Shown piece by piece: positions 1 through 12,162 of a DNA stretch of 55,845 nt. The stretch spans positions 1-55,845 of the forward strand of contig JAMYWO010000157.1 in the NCBI GenBank assembly GCA_024220525.1, written 5' to 3'. This DNA comes from Cochliopodium minus (Eukaryota > Discosea > Himatismenida > Cochliopodiidae). The position numbers were made by a program, and so were the translations under genes. The notes under the pieces are model-generated. The model had not been told where the DNA came from, searched no databases, and worked only from the letters and a program-made list of their open reading frames with translations. Each line of letters starts with the position of its first letter. Position 1 is the first letter of the stretch.

Positions 1-93
1 AAAAAATGGTTCTTTCTTATTATTTGGTTTTGAAAGTTCTCAAAATCAAACTTCCTAAATATCTCAATTTTATAATTTTTAAATCACTTTTTT
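1..93 (+). pseudogene. 3' end of an RCC1-like gene (copy D), cut by window start
   Basis: These bases encode the last 30 or so residues of an RCC1-like protein and end in TAA. They match 2507-2599, the end of copy A, with a single visible substitution (Ile to Phe near the C-terminus). The near identity means a very recent duplication. Only the tail is inside the window, so whether the upstream gene is intact cannot be judged. Confidence 0.75.
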
Positions 94-195
94 AAAAATC
101 TTAATCTTTAATAAAATTTTTTATTCAAAAAAAATATTTTTTATGACAAATTTTTCTTTGACCTTGCTTTTTTAAAAAACATATTTAAACATTTT

Positions 196-288
196 TTATG
201 CTCTCTTATTCTTTAAATATTTAATTCTTTTTGGGAGATAATGTTTCTTTTCGCATTCTTTCAAAAATTCAGAATGATTCGAACCCAT
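196..288 (-). pseudogene. N-terminal remnant of a family-1 ankyrin gene
   Basis: Read on the minus strand from the ATG at 288, this gives a 30-residue peptide starting MGSNHSEFLKECEK and ending NKRA before TAA at 196-198. It matches the first residues of the intact family-1 ankyrin proteins at 8142 and 19654 (MGxNHSEF, then RIKY and ENKA/NSRA). Nothing downstream continues the repeat. It sits upstream of, and divergent from, RCC1-like copy A, the same arrangement as the intact pair at 19654/19832. It is therefore a truncated leftover of a duplicated ankyrin/RCC1 gene pair. Confidence 0.75.
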
Positions 289-464
289 CTCCAAATTATT
301 CTCAATTTTATTTTAATTTTACAAAAAAACCTCTAATTCTTTACCTCAAAGTTAATTGTTTGAATTTCAAAATTATCATTTTTGTTGAATACAATTCCTT
401 CTTCTCATGATTCAAATGTTCAAAAATAATTAAAAAATTTAAATGGGATCTTCAAATAAAAAAA

Positions 465-2599
465 ATGAATGAGGATTTAAATATCGATAAAACGACAATT
501 CTATCAATTCCAACTTTATCATCAGTATCTTATTCAACATTTGCGATAGATAAAGATGGTATTTCAACAATAAATATGAAAAATATTTACCAAAAATTAT
601 GCAAATTATTTTTCCTTATGAAAGATTTAAAAAGATATTCTCTCTTAAATACTATCTTTTCATTTTTACTTTTCTTTTTTTCTTTATCCAAGTTGAAAAG
701 ATCGATAATATAAAAAATATCACATATACTTATGATACAATGATAATTTGGATACAATTGATCAATTATATAGTATCTTTTGTTAAGATATAAAAATTGA
801 TCCAAATTATTATCAGAGATCTGATTAAATTTTCACAAAAATATTTTACATTTCAATAATTTTCATTCAATTAAAACAAATTATCAAAGAAAAATTGGTT
901 TATTGGGGACAAAACAATGATTTGGGAGGTAAAATTCATGAACCTACTGTTGTAGGGGGATTGGAAGGAGAAATCATCAACGCCTTGTCTGTCAATGCAT
1001 CATCTGCTTTGATATCAACACGTTCAAACAAAATATTTATAAAGCACAAAAAATTTGGGTTTCTTTTTTTTTTTCAAATTTTATTAAAATATTTTTATAA
1101 AAAGTTATTTATAAAAAAATTTTAACTTGACATCTAATTTTTATATTAACTATTTTTTTTTTTTATTTTTTTTTTTTAGATTTTTTGGTTTAACTTTCAT
1201 TTATCCCTTATTTTTTAATGATTTTTTTGATTTTTATTTTTTAACAAAAAGCAATGTTGCAAAACCAGTTTTTGAACCAAAAGAAAAAATATTCCAAATT
1301 TCATCTTCTCAATTAGATGGATTGATAGTTTGTGAAAACTCAAAAGTATACTGCATCGAATTCACTTCATTCACAACAAAACAAATAGATTTAGTTGAAA
1401 ATAAAAAAATAAACATTTCTGCTTTTTGTTCTTATTTTAAATACAAAATATTTGCAAGTTTGTACAACAAAGAAAAGAAGGATGATAAAATATATTATTT
1501 AAAAGATGGTGAGAATGAATTGAGAGAGATGATTTTGAATTTGGAAGATGATGTTAGAGTTGTCAATATCATTTCTGGTTTGGGTTGTGCTGCTTACATT
1601 CAATTAAGTAAAAATATAAAAATTTAATTTATTTAAATTATTTATGTTTATTATTTATTTTTTATGAATTTTATTTTGAATTTTTTTACATTGTTTAAAA
1701 ATATTAGGCAATGGAAATGTCTTCTCATTTGGTTACAATGGTCATTCAGCATTAGGAAGGAAAATAAAAGAAAGTGTGGATGAGATTCCAAGAGTATTGG
1801 GAGAATCAGACTTTATTAACAATGAAATCGTTTTGAGTGCTTGTTCTATGTATTATGGATTGATCATGAATTGTAAATCTTCTGCTTCTCCTTGTAAAAT
1901 ATTTGGGTTTGGATATAATTATAATGGGTAAAAAATATTAATTTTGAACATTTTAATTTTTAATTTTAATTATTTTATTTTAATTCCATTTTATTGTTAA
2001 TTTTTTATTTTTATCTATTAAAGTTTTGAATAATTTCCATTTTATTCTTTATATTTATTTTTATTACAATTTTTTTTTTATTGTAAACTTTTATACTTTT
2101 TTTAATTTCATTTTATTTTTTATTTAAAAGGGAAATGGGATTAGGAAGTCAGAATAGAAAAAATGTAGAATCACCAAAACAATTATCTTTCAAAGGAGGA
2201 AAGGTTGTTGGAATGTTTTCTGGATATTTCCATGTTCAATTACTTGTTGAAAATGAAAAAGGAGAAAGACGAGTTGTTGGATGGGGACTGAATCAATAGT
2301 AAAATACAATTATTGAAATTACTTTTTAAATTTTTATTTATTAAATTTTGATATTTTTTTTTAAAAGTGGACAAGTTTCAGGAAGTGAAGAAGGAACTAT
2401 TTTTCAACCAATTTATGGATCCAAAAATATCAAAAGATTTTTGTCTGGTTTTGTCGATTTTGAATGGTCCATTGAAACTCACAAAAATTTCCCAGTTTCT
2501 TTTAAAAAAATGGTTCTTTCTTATTATTTGGTTTTGAAAGTTCTCAAAATCAAACTTCCTAAATATCTCAATTTTATAATTATTAAATCACTTTTTTAA
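465..2599 (+). CDS. RCC1-repeat (beta-propeller) protein, copy A
   Basis: Six exons join in phase: 465-558, 890-1058, 1252-1607, 1708-1927, 2131-2298 and 2368-2599, giving 412 residues. Propeller-type blades are visible: LVYWGQNNDLGG, VFSFGYNGHSALGR, IFGFGYNYNGEMGLGSQ and VVGWGLNQYGQVSGS, each with the RCC1 pattern of aromatic-Gly-x-Asn-x-x-Gly. The central exon (SKVYCIEF onward) is a less regular, well conserved blade. The last 45 residues form an Ile/Leu/Lys-rich tail (FPVSFKKM, then IKLPKYLN) that resembles the tail of the neighbouring ankyrin proteins. RCC1 propellers are binding scaffolds, some of them exchange factors; no partner is predictable here. It is almost identical in its exons to copy B (9633-11888). 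It converges with the Cbl-like gene 165 bp away. Confidence 0.85.
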
Positions 2600-2763
2600 A
2601 ATTATTTCGTTTTTTATTTGATTATTTAGGATAATTCCTAAAAAGAATAAAATTTTGTCAAAAACACTATTGCCTTTTGAATATATTTGAAAAATCTATT
2701 TGTTTTTTTTTTGAAATTTCGATTTTATATTTTTTTTATTTTTTATTTTTTAAATATTTTTTA

Positions 2764-3809
2764 TTAAACAGCAAAAAGTTGGATAACATTAGAGATAGGC
2801 AAACGGCAAATGGGACACTCTTTGAGCTTCTTGGAGCAATCCAAACAACAAACAAGATGCTTGCAATTCATGATCAAAGCGTCTCTCCGATTCTCACAGC
2901 AAATGATACAAGTGCCAATGGTGTTTTTCTCCTCTTCGCGATAATATACAAAGCCATTGTTAGAACCAGGATGAGAACTAGAAGATTGATTAGGCTCAGA
3001 TAAGATTTTGGGGTTGAACATGTCATTCTTTGGTGCAATGTTAGGATTATTATTGACATTATTGTTGACATTATTGACATTATTATTTAGTGGGATCATG
3101 TTGGGAGTGTTGCCGTTGCTTGGCGGCATTTGGGGAACGAAATTGGAGAAGGGGTTGAGTGTGTGGTTGACGTAGGAGTTGTCGTTGGTGTTGTTGAGAT
3201 TATTATTGTTGTTAAATTGATTGAAATTGTGAAATTGTTGTTGTTGATTAAAATTATTGTTGTTGTTGAAATTATTATTATTTTGGTTAAAGTTGTTGGG
3301 GATGTTGAAATGATTTTGTCTATTATTAAAATTGTTGTTGAGATTATTGTTAAGATTATTATTCTGGTTAAAATTATTATTATTTTGATTACTGAAATTG
3401 TTGATGGGATAAAGATTATTAAAATTGGGAGTATTATTGAGGTTATTGCTGAGATTATTATTAAAATTATTATTAAAAGAAGGAGAAAAATCATTATCTA
3501 TGACAGGATACAGGCGTTCATTTGAAGAAGGAGGATTAAAATCATTCTTGCTCAAAGAACCCAGGTTCTCCAATGTACTGTTTGGATTAAAATTGGTATT
3601 ACTGTTAAAATTGCTATTAAAATTGTTATTGCTATTAAAATTGTTGTTATTATAATTACTTAAACCATTAACATTGTCATTAACATTATCAAAATTATGA
3701 AAATTAATATTATCACCATCGAAGCCATTAAATCTATTTTCATTCAAATGAACGCTTCCATTCATATAAGTTTTTTTCCCCGTGAAATTTTCATCAACCA
3801 TATTATTAC

Positions 3810-3840
<31 letters not shown>

Positions 3841-5528
3841 GTTATTGTTATTATTGTTATTATTGTCTTTATCGTGCAAATTTTGATAGCGGCTAAAATC
3901 CAACTGTTGCAAGTCATCTTTGTCGCTGGTTTCTTTTCCTACGGGGTGAATCAGTTTGAACTCGTGGGCAATCACAAACTCCATCAGTGATTTGAAGATG
4001 GTTGGAGGCTGTTTGAGGGTGAGACCAGTAGGCTTCATGGAATACAAAAGACAATGCTTTATATTTTCCCTGCTGTCTACAAACGTAATTGCAAAACAAC
4101 CTTTCAAAAAAATAGAAAAAATGAAAAATTTTTTAAAAAAAAATTATAAAAATAAAAAAAATAAAAAAGCAAAATAAACAAAATATAAAGTCTTTAAAAA
4201 TATTTTAAAAACATAAAAATACCTTTTAAAAAAAATACAAAAAAATCAAAAAATTTTTTAAAAAAAAAATAAAAAAATAAAAAATATAAAAAAGCAAATA
4301 AAAACACCCTTTAAAAAAAATATGAAATAAAAATTTTTTAAAAAAATAAATAAAAATAATTAAAAATAAATGGAGAAAAAAATAAATAAAAATAAAATAT
4401 GAATGAAGAAAAAATTTTTACCTGGTTTACTCTTGGAAAATCTTACAAGATATGAACCGGATCTTTTCTGCCTTAATAGTTGATTGGCTTCTGCAGCGGG
4501 AATAAACCCACACAAGATGCCCTTTTCATGAGGCTCCAAAAGTCTTTCATAGCAACCCTGGAATGGTCCGAAGAGCTGGATAAATATTTCCAATTCATAG
4601 ACGCTGATCCATTCATCCCTTGTAAAATCTAAAAAGAGGGGGAGGAAAAAAAATTGAATTAAAGATATCATGTTTAAGCATTTTTAATATCTTATTTAAA
4701 TCTTAAATTAATTCTTAATTATAATTTAATTTTATGATTTTTTTTTTTTTCGTATATTGACTGGATTGAATTGTATTTTTTGAATTTTTTTTTTTTTTAC
4801 CCAAATACAAAAACACTATTTTCATCTTATCTTCAGATATATCCAAATTCAGAGCATTCTTGAGATTCTTCAAAAATTCATGGTATGGAACCAATCTAAT
4901 CTGAAATGCAAAAGAAGATTAATATTTGGTGATTGAAAAGGTATAAAATTATAAAAAAAGAAGTGAAGGATATTATTATGACTAAAATACAATTCTGTGA
5001 AATATAAATTTCATATAAATATATATTTGAAAAATAATTTGGTATTGTTAAAATAAACTGAGGTCATTTTTTAAATGATTATAAACAGATTTTTACATGA
5101 GCTCCAAATGTCTCGATCCAAAATTTCTTAGCGAGTGGATCTGTCAATCCAGACGCTGGTGCATTATCCTTATTGGTTATGAATTCGAAATGTATCTGGT
5201 CTATTTGTTGTTTGATGAGATAATCCAATTTGAATAATGATATTTTGTTTATATTCGGCCATTTCATGAACTCCAATTTCATATTTTTCATTTCTGTCAT
5301 TAGTTTATCGCATTTCTCTAATGTTTGTTTGAGATGGTTCAAAAGAAAATCAAATGATGATTCAATTGATCTCGATTTGAAGAAATTTGAAAGGGTGGAT
5401 CTCACCAAGAAGAATGTGTGTTGCACTTCATTCAAATCCGTCGAATTGAAACATGTTATATCTTCACATAATTTTCGGGCTATTTCTGAACATCTTTCGA
5501 CATTATCTTTTGCCAAATTATTAATCAT
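2764..5528 (-). CDS. Cbl-like E3 ubiquitin ligase (4H / EF-hand-like / SH2 / Asn-rich linker / RING)
   Basis: Four exons on the minus strand, 5528-5097, 4900-4801, 4628-4422 and 4100-2764, join in phase to 691 residues. Residues 1-145 resemble the four-helix bundle of the Cbl tyrosine-kinase-binding region (NINKISL, KKFWIETFG). About 145-200 is the EF-hand-like part (EWISVYELEIFIQLF). About 230-310 is an SH2 domain with the phosphotyrosine-binding arginine in GSYLVRFS. A linker of roughly 300 residues is mostly Asn, encoded by AAT/AAC. The C-terminus is a C3HC4 RING (CIICCENRRDALIMNCKH, then CPICR) ending VIQLFAV. Cbl proteins ubiquitylate phosphotyrosine targets. Unlike animal Cbl, the RING is far from the SH2 domain and at the very end, as in IAP/MUL1-type RINGs. 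The start at 5528 is the first Met of the bundle. Confidence 0.9.
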
Positions 5529-6364
5529 CTTTTATTGGTGTAAATAAAAAAATAAGTATTTAAAGTCTGTATTCTTTAATATATTCGAAATTGATTTGTA
5601 TTATTTTTAAAAAAAAGCCCTTTTGCTTTTATTTTCCTTTCAATCATGTTTTTTTTTTTACTTTTTATACTTTCTTCTTTCCAAATTCTTTTTTAAAAAT
5701 ACACAAATGATTGATTTGTTTGAAAACAAATTATATTCCTCCTTTTTTATTATATATATTTATGGTTTTCTCTGTATTTGAAACCTCTTTTTATTTATAT
5801 TAATTTTCTATTGAAAATATAAATTATTTTTAATTTATTTTCTCTGATTTTGAATCAGAGAATACTTTTTTTTTTTTTTTATTTTAAAATTTTTAATTGA
5901 TCTTCTACGTATCCTTTGAATGAAAGATTTAAAGAAAGGATGAAATTACTAAACCTTTTTCTCACTTTTTGGTCAAAATAAAAGATATCGAAGGAAATTT
6001 TAATTAATTCAAAAAAATATCTTTGAAATATAATTCCCTTCAATAGAATTCGCTGTTGGAAATATAATCTTCACTACTCTGAAATACCATTTTCCCAAAA
6101 TGATTTTAAAATAATTAAAATCAGAGACACATATTTTCTGAATAAAATTAGAATAAGAAGTTGGGAAAAGGAAACAAAAGGAAAATTATCTAAATATTGT
6201 CATAATCCAAACAAATGACCAAAATATGTTGAGACTATACCTTTATTCTTTCCAAATTTTTTAATTTATCAGTGAAATATAAATTTTATAAAAAATTGAT
6301 CCCAAAATTTGTAGTGGTAAGGTATAATACTCTTCATTATCTTAAATATTGTTAATATATTCGT
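5529..6364. other. 836 bp intergenic region, no gene seen
   Basis: This lies between the divergent starts of the Cbl-like gene (minus) and the unknown gene at 6365 (plus), so it should carry both promoters. It is A/T-rich and I see no coding exon on either strand. The only clear structure is a 9-bp perfect inverted repeat at 5841-5861. Confidence 0.6.
5841..5861. repeat. Short perfect inverted repeat (hairpin)
   Basis: TCTCTGATT at 5841-5849 and AATCAGAGA at 5853-5861 are exact reverse complements separated by TTG. It is one of the few ordered elements in an otherwise featureless spacer between two divergent genes. A regulatory role is a guess. Confidence 0.5.
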
Positions 6365-7883
6365 TTGGAAATGTTTCATATAAAGAGAAAGAAGGAATAT
6401 AAAATGGATGAGATAAAGAAATATAACTACAATTACATCTTTTTCAAAACAACAACCAAAATAGGATTATATTCATCAGAGGAAATAGATACAGAAGAGA
6501 TAATAACAGATATACAAGATGAGAAAATAAAGAAATCCTTCTCGATCTTCCTCAAAACGAAATTGCTGGAGAAATCAATCGTGATGCATGGAACATTGGA
6601 GATAATACAAGATAATCTATCCTCCCAAATCCCATTTGCAGTCTTTGTTATAATGATAAAGAGCGATATAATACAAGCAACAGAAACATCCAAAGAATTG
6701 ACCATCAATTATATCTTGTGCCTCTCATTGGAGGTGAAGAGTTGGAATCTGCTGGGATTGTTCATCTCTGATCTCTCATTATATTGCAAATCATTCAGGG
6801 AAGCATTCGTCAACAACGAACCCAACCAAGCATTGCAAAAAAGATTATCCACATGGTCACATCTATGTGTAAAAAAAAAAAGAAATTTTTTTTATTTATT
6901 TTTTTATAAATTAAATAATTAAATTATAAATAATTAAATGATAAACTTCAAACTTTTTTAAAATTAACAAAAACACTCATTTCATATTCATTCATTTACA
7001 TTGATTATTTACATTTTTTTTTCAAGGTGGATTATATAAGCAGATTTGTGGATTACTGTGGCGACAATCTTGCTTCTATTTTGTATTTTATTTTGAAGGG
7101 AAGGAAGTTCAAGATACAGGGAACTGATGAAGAGAAGCAGGATTTCGGGAGGTTTGTTAGCAACTTGGTTGTTGTGAATATTCTTAATAAAAGCATCAAA
7201 CAAAAGAAGATCATATTCGAAGACAAGAAAATCAAAATCGAAAGTAAAAAAATAAAAATAAATTAATTATTGTAAAATAAATTGTAAAAAAAAAAATGAA
7301 AAATAAAAATAGAAAAAGTCTAATTTTTGTAAAATAAAAGTAAAAATAAAGTAAAAAATGTAAAAATATCAAATAAATAAATAAAATAAAATAAAAATAA
7401 ATTAATATAAAATAAATTAATATTAAAAATATAAAATAAAAAATATAAAAAATAGTGAGATAAAAATGAAAAAATAAAATAAAAAATAAATTAAATTAAA
7501 TGTAAAGTTTCATTATATTTTTCAAATAAAAAAAAATAAAAAATGAATAAATTATTTTAAATTTAGAAAAAACCAATGCTTTTTGCGAACAATGGGCTCA
7601 AAAGATCCACGAGATTAAAGACAACGATCCTTACAGAATACAGCAACTCATCAAAGACACTCTGGGCGAAATCTCCAACCAGCTCACCTCCTTCAAAAAC
7701 ATGGTCAACGACTCTGTCCTTGACAATTACATCCTTTACCAGTCCTACTTGTTTTTGAACTCTCATTCTAACAGCAATGTTCTTCTCTCCATTTTGAAGA
7801 GTTCTACTAATAAAAAGCAGGTTCTTGAGGTTATTCAGTCTTTGAAGGAGTTTTTGCATAGCGAAGAGGAATTAGAAAAGTGA
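6365..7883 (+). CDS. Unrecognised 345-residue protein, three exons
   Basis: Exons 6365-6868, 7027-7243 and 7567-7883 join in phase 0 and phase 1 to an open frame ending in TGA. I do not recognise the family. The first exon is a mix of strands and helices (IPFAVFVIMIK, YILCLSLEVKSWNLLGLF). The second and third look helical, with charged segments (KKIIFEDKKIKIE) and a helical C-terminus (VLEVIQSLKEFLHSEEELEK). There is no signal peptide, membrane span or Cys/His cluster. The third exon is notably rich in G+C with many C-ending codons, unlike the first. An alternative start at 6404 (ATGGATGAG) would drop 13 residues and is as likely as the one given. The two introns are nearly pure A/T. Confidence 0.7.
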
Positions 7884-8141
7884 TTGAAAAGATTTTTTTA
7901 TTAAAAATAAAAAATTAATTCTCAATCAAAAATAAAAAAATAAAAAATGAAAAAAACAAAAAACAAAAAAAAAAACATTAAAAATAAAAAACAAAAAAAC
8001 AAAAATTAATTCTCAAATAAAAAACAAAAAAACAAAAATTAAATCTCAAATAAAAAAAAAATAGATCTAAAAAAAGAAATAAATCAAAAAAAAAAAATTA
8101 CAAAATTAAAAAAAAAAAAAAATTGAGAATTTTGTTGTGAA

Positions 8142-9566
8142 ATGGGAATAAATCATTCCGAATTTATAAAAGAATGCGAGAAAATACCTTTATCTTTTGA
8201 AAGAATTAAATATTATGTTGAGAATAAAGCAAATTTAAACCTCAAAGATCCCATTGTTAAGATTGAAAAATACCCATTGAGCATCTTATGTTCAAATGAT
8301 TCAATCACATTGCAGATAATGAAGTTAATGATTGAAAATAAAGCACATCTTAAAAAAAAGAATGGTGAGAATTATTTCCCTTTTCATAATCTGTGCTCAA
8401 ATAAAAAGGTAACCTTGGAGATGATAGAATATATGATTGATAAGAAAGCAAATTTGAATTTGATAGATGCAAGATCAAAATCACCCCTCGATAATTTGTG
8501 TGGAAATCCGAAAATGAACGTTAAAATGCTCAAATTGATGATAGAAAGAAAATCCGATTTGAACATATCCTATTATTCACCATTACATCAAGTATGCAAA
8601 ACACATTCAGAAAATCTCGAGATGATAAAATATCTTATCGAAAACAAATCATCAGTTAATGTGAACAATAGTGGGGAGTATCCACTACATCTAGTAGTTA
8701 AAAATGAATTCAAAAGTTTTGAAACAATAAAGTATTTAGTTGAGAACAAGAGTGATTTAAACATCAAAATGCACGACCATTACCCTTTAGATCTGATTTG
8801 CCAACAAAAAAATTTTCCTGTAGAAATAATTAGATATCTCATTTTGAGCAAAGCAACTCCAAACAATTTGAATCACAGTGAATATCCACTTTTCACAATC
8901 TTAAAAAAATCTCATTTTGATTTTGATTTGTTTAAACTAATGGTAGAACACAAAGCAGATCTTAATTTTCCTCTCGAAAATTCAAATAATTCTCTTCATA
9001 TTTATTTCACCTATCGTCCTGAAACTTCACTCGAAGTTGTAAAGTTTATGGTTGAAAACAAATTGGAAATCAATCAAAAAAAAGAACTAAATTCGCTTCC
9101 AATTCATTATTATTTACAAAAACAAAAAGTTAACCATGTGATTGTGAGATATCTGATCGATCAAAAGTCAAATTTGGAGAGTATCGATAGTTTTCCTTCT
9201 ATCAAACGATTTTCCGAAAAAGTAATGATACTATTGTTGTCTCATCCTAACTACGATTACAAATTTGATGATTTCTCCATTATTAAATTCAATTCTTTAA
9301 TATCTGATTACAACAGAGGTTTTTACTCTTTGTTTATATATTTTTTTTTTAAAATTTTTAAAAAATAAGGAAATCTTTGGAACAAGGAAAGACACAAATA
9401 CTTTGTCATAGAAATCCAACAATTAATTAAACAAATACTTCTTTCTCTCAAGGTATTTTCCCAAAATAATCAAGCTATTTTCCCAAAACCTCTTCTCTTA
9501 ATTATCATTTCCTTTATTATTTATCCAAAACTTAAAACCAAAATAATCCACTTAAATTGCAAATAA
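8142..9566 (+). CDS. Ankyrin-repeat protein, family 1
   Basis: Exon 8142-9318 splices in phase to 9370-9566. The start MGINHSEF is shared by the other family-1 copies, which fixes the ATG. About ten ankyrin-type helical units follow, each with an IENKADLN-like signature (VENKANLN, IDKKANLN, IERKSDLN, VEHKADLN). They differ from canonical ankyrin repeats in lacking the GxTPLHxA turn in most units, though PLHQVC and YPLHLV are present. The tail encoded across the intron reads NLWNKERHKYF and then FPKPLLLIII, the conserved C-terminal module. It converges on RCC1-like copy B, whose stop lies 66 bp away. Ankyrin scaffolds bind proteins; the partner is unknown. Confidence 0.85.
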
Positions 9567-9632
9567 AAAAGGAAATATTCTTGTAATTGAAAAAAAATAA
9601 AGTTTTTCAAAATTTATTAAAGATTAAGTTTT

Positions 9633-11888
9633 TTAAAAAAGTGATTTAATAATTATAAAATTGAGATATTTAGGAAGTTTGATTTTGAGAACTTTCAAAA
9701 CCAAATAATAAGAAAGAACCATTTTTTTAAAAGAAACTGGGAAATTTTTGTGAGTTTCAATGGACCATTCAAAATCGACAAAACCAGACAAAAACCTTTT
9801 GATATTTTTGGATCCATAAACTGGTTGAAAAACAGGACTTTGTTTGCTTCCTGAAACTTGTCCACTTTTAAAAAAAATATCAAAAATTAATAAATAAAAT
9901 TTTAAAAAGTAATTTCAATAATTGATAATTTACGCAGAGTTAAATCCCCATCCAACAACTTGTCTTTCTCCTTTTTCATTTTCAACAAGTAATTGAACAT
10001 GGAAATATCCAGAAAACATTCCAACTATCTTTCCTCCTTTGAAAGACAATTGTTTTGGTGATTCTACATTATTTCTATTCTGACTTCCTAATCCCATTTC
10101 CCTTTTTAAAAAAATAAAATTTGTAAATAAATTTAATAAAAGAAATACAAAAATAAAAAATAACATGAAAAATAATTCGAAAAAATGATTATAATTAAAA
10201 ATAAAAAAAAATTAGGTAAATCAACAATTCAAAATATAAAAATAAAAATAAAATTATTCAAAAATGATTAGAATTTAAATAAAAAATATTTAATATAAGA
10301 ATAATGTGGAAAATAATAATTGATAAAAAAAAAAATGATTAGAAGTGAAAATAAAATAAAATTTTAAAAAGTTTAATAATATAAATATTTTTTACCCATT
10401 AGAATTATATCCAAACCCAAATATTTTACAAGGAGAAGCAGAAGATTTACAATTCATGATCAATCCATAATACATAGAACAAGCACTCAAAACGATTTCA
10501 TTGTTAATAAAGTCTGATTCTCCCAATACTCTTGGAATCTCATCTAAATATCCTTCTATTTTCCTTCCTAATGCTGAATGACCATTGGAACCAAATGAGA
10601 AGACATTTCCATTGCCTAAATTTTTGAAAAATAAAATTTAAATTAAATAGCAAAATTTAAAGTAAAACTAAATAATTTAATTTAATTTAAAAACTTTTAA
10701 CAAAATACAAAAAGAAATAATAAAAAAAAATTTTTTTAAATTTAAAAATAAATAATAAACATAAATAATTTAAATAAATTAAATTTTTATATTTTTACTT
10801 AATTGAATGTAAGCAGCACAACCCAAACCAGAAATGATATTGACAACTCTAACATCATCTTCCAAATTCAAAATCATCTCTCTCAATTCATTCTCACCAT
10901 CTTTTAAATAATATATTTTATCATCCTTCTTTTCTTTGTTGTACAAACTTGCAAATATTTTGTATTTAAAATAAGAACAAAAAGCAGAAATGTTTATTTT
11001 TTTATTTTCAACTAAATCTATTTGTTTTGTTGTGAATGAAGTGAATTCGATGCAGTATACTTTTGAGTTTTCACAAACTACCAATCCATCTAATGAAGAA
11101 GATGAAATTTGAATCATTTTTTCTTTTGGTTCAAAAACTGGTTTTGCAACATTGCTTTTTGTTAAAAATGGAAATAAATAATCATTAATAAGATACAAAG
11201 ATAAATGAAAAAAAATAAAAATAAAAAAAAATATAAAGTTGAACTAAAAAAACCAATAACAAAGAAGAAAGGTGAAATTAAAACTAAAAAATCTACATAA
11301 TAAATTAAATACAAAGATGATTTTAAAAAAAATGAATATAAAGTTAAACTAAAAAATCTACAGAAAAAGAAAAAATAAAAAAAAATGGTCAGTATAAAAT
11401 TAAATATCAAGTTTTAGATTATAAATATATTATAAATATTTAAAAAAATAAATATTTAAAAAAAATATTTAAAAAATTTAAAATATTTAAAAAAAGAAAG
11501 AAACCCAAAATTATTGTGCTTTATTAATATTTTGTTTGAACGTGTTGCTATCAGCGCTGAATTTGAATTGACAGACAAGGCGCTGATGATTTCTCCTTCC
11601 AATCCCTCTACAACAGTAGGTTCATAAAAATTTGTTTTTGGGTATTCATTATTTCTTCCCCAAAAAACTAACTTATCTATAGAATTACAATTAATAAATA
11701 GTTTTAAAAAAAATTTCTTAAATAAATTTGAATTATTGTTTGAAATCTGAATTTTTGAATTCAAATATAATATTTCTTTGTTGTATTATTTTTTTTCTAT
11801 CAATACCTTCATTATCTATTGCAAATGTTGAATTGGATATTGATGATATTGTTGGAATTGATAGGATTGTTGTTTTATTTAAACTCAT
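9633..11888 (-). CDS. RCC1-repeat (beta-propeller) protein, copy B
   Basis: Six minus-strand exons, 11888-11807, 11676-11505, 11154-10799, 10615-10396, 10101-9934 and 9864-9633, give 409 residues. Four of the six exons have exactly the same lengths as in copy A, and the third exon is nearly identical in protein sequence. Exons 1 and 2 differ more (MSLNKTTILSIPTISS; KLVFWGRNNEYPKTNFYEP). Blades, including VFSFGSNGHSALGR and VVGWGFNSAGQVSGS, and the Leu/Lys-rich C-terminal tail match copy A. The introns differ much more than the exons. It is inverted relative to copies A and C and tail-to-tail with the ankyrin gene at 8142. Confidence 0.85.
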
Positions 11889-12162
11889 TTTTTTTTCTTT
11901 TTTAACAATTTCATCAAAATATTTTTTCTTTATCGTTTGATTAAATGTGAAAAAATTTAGAATATTCTTTAAAGATCAGATACTCTTGAATGAGTATATT
12001 GATCTGAATAAGAATGGATTTTTTTGCCCTACCATTTTAAATAAATAAATTTCATAAGTTTTTTTTTTGAAATGTAACAAATTTTTAATATTGCTTTTGA
12101 AGGCAAATTAAGTTCTTTTGGAAATAATTTGTTAAAAATTTAGGAAAGTGAATAGAAAGAGA

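Noticed and set aside
3096-3655. Open frames rich in Ile/Leu/Val/Thr opposite the Cbl-like linker
   Set aside because: They are other-frame readings of the AAT/AAC poly-Asn repeat; the Asn frame is continuous with the SH2 and RING exons.
7563-7859. Minus-strand frame opposite the third exon of the gene at 6365
   Set aside because: The plus-strand frame is joined in phase to two upstream exons and has a helical, coding-like sequence; the other is its shadow.
9930-10166. Separate small gene with a Phe-rich start
   Set aside because: Its second half is an exon of RCC1-like copy B; the first half is intron sequence.
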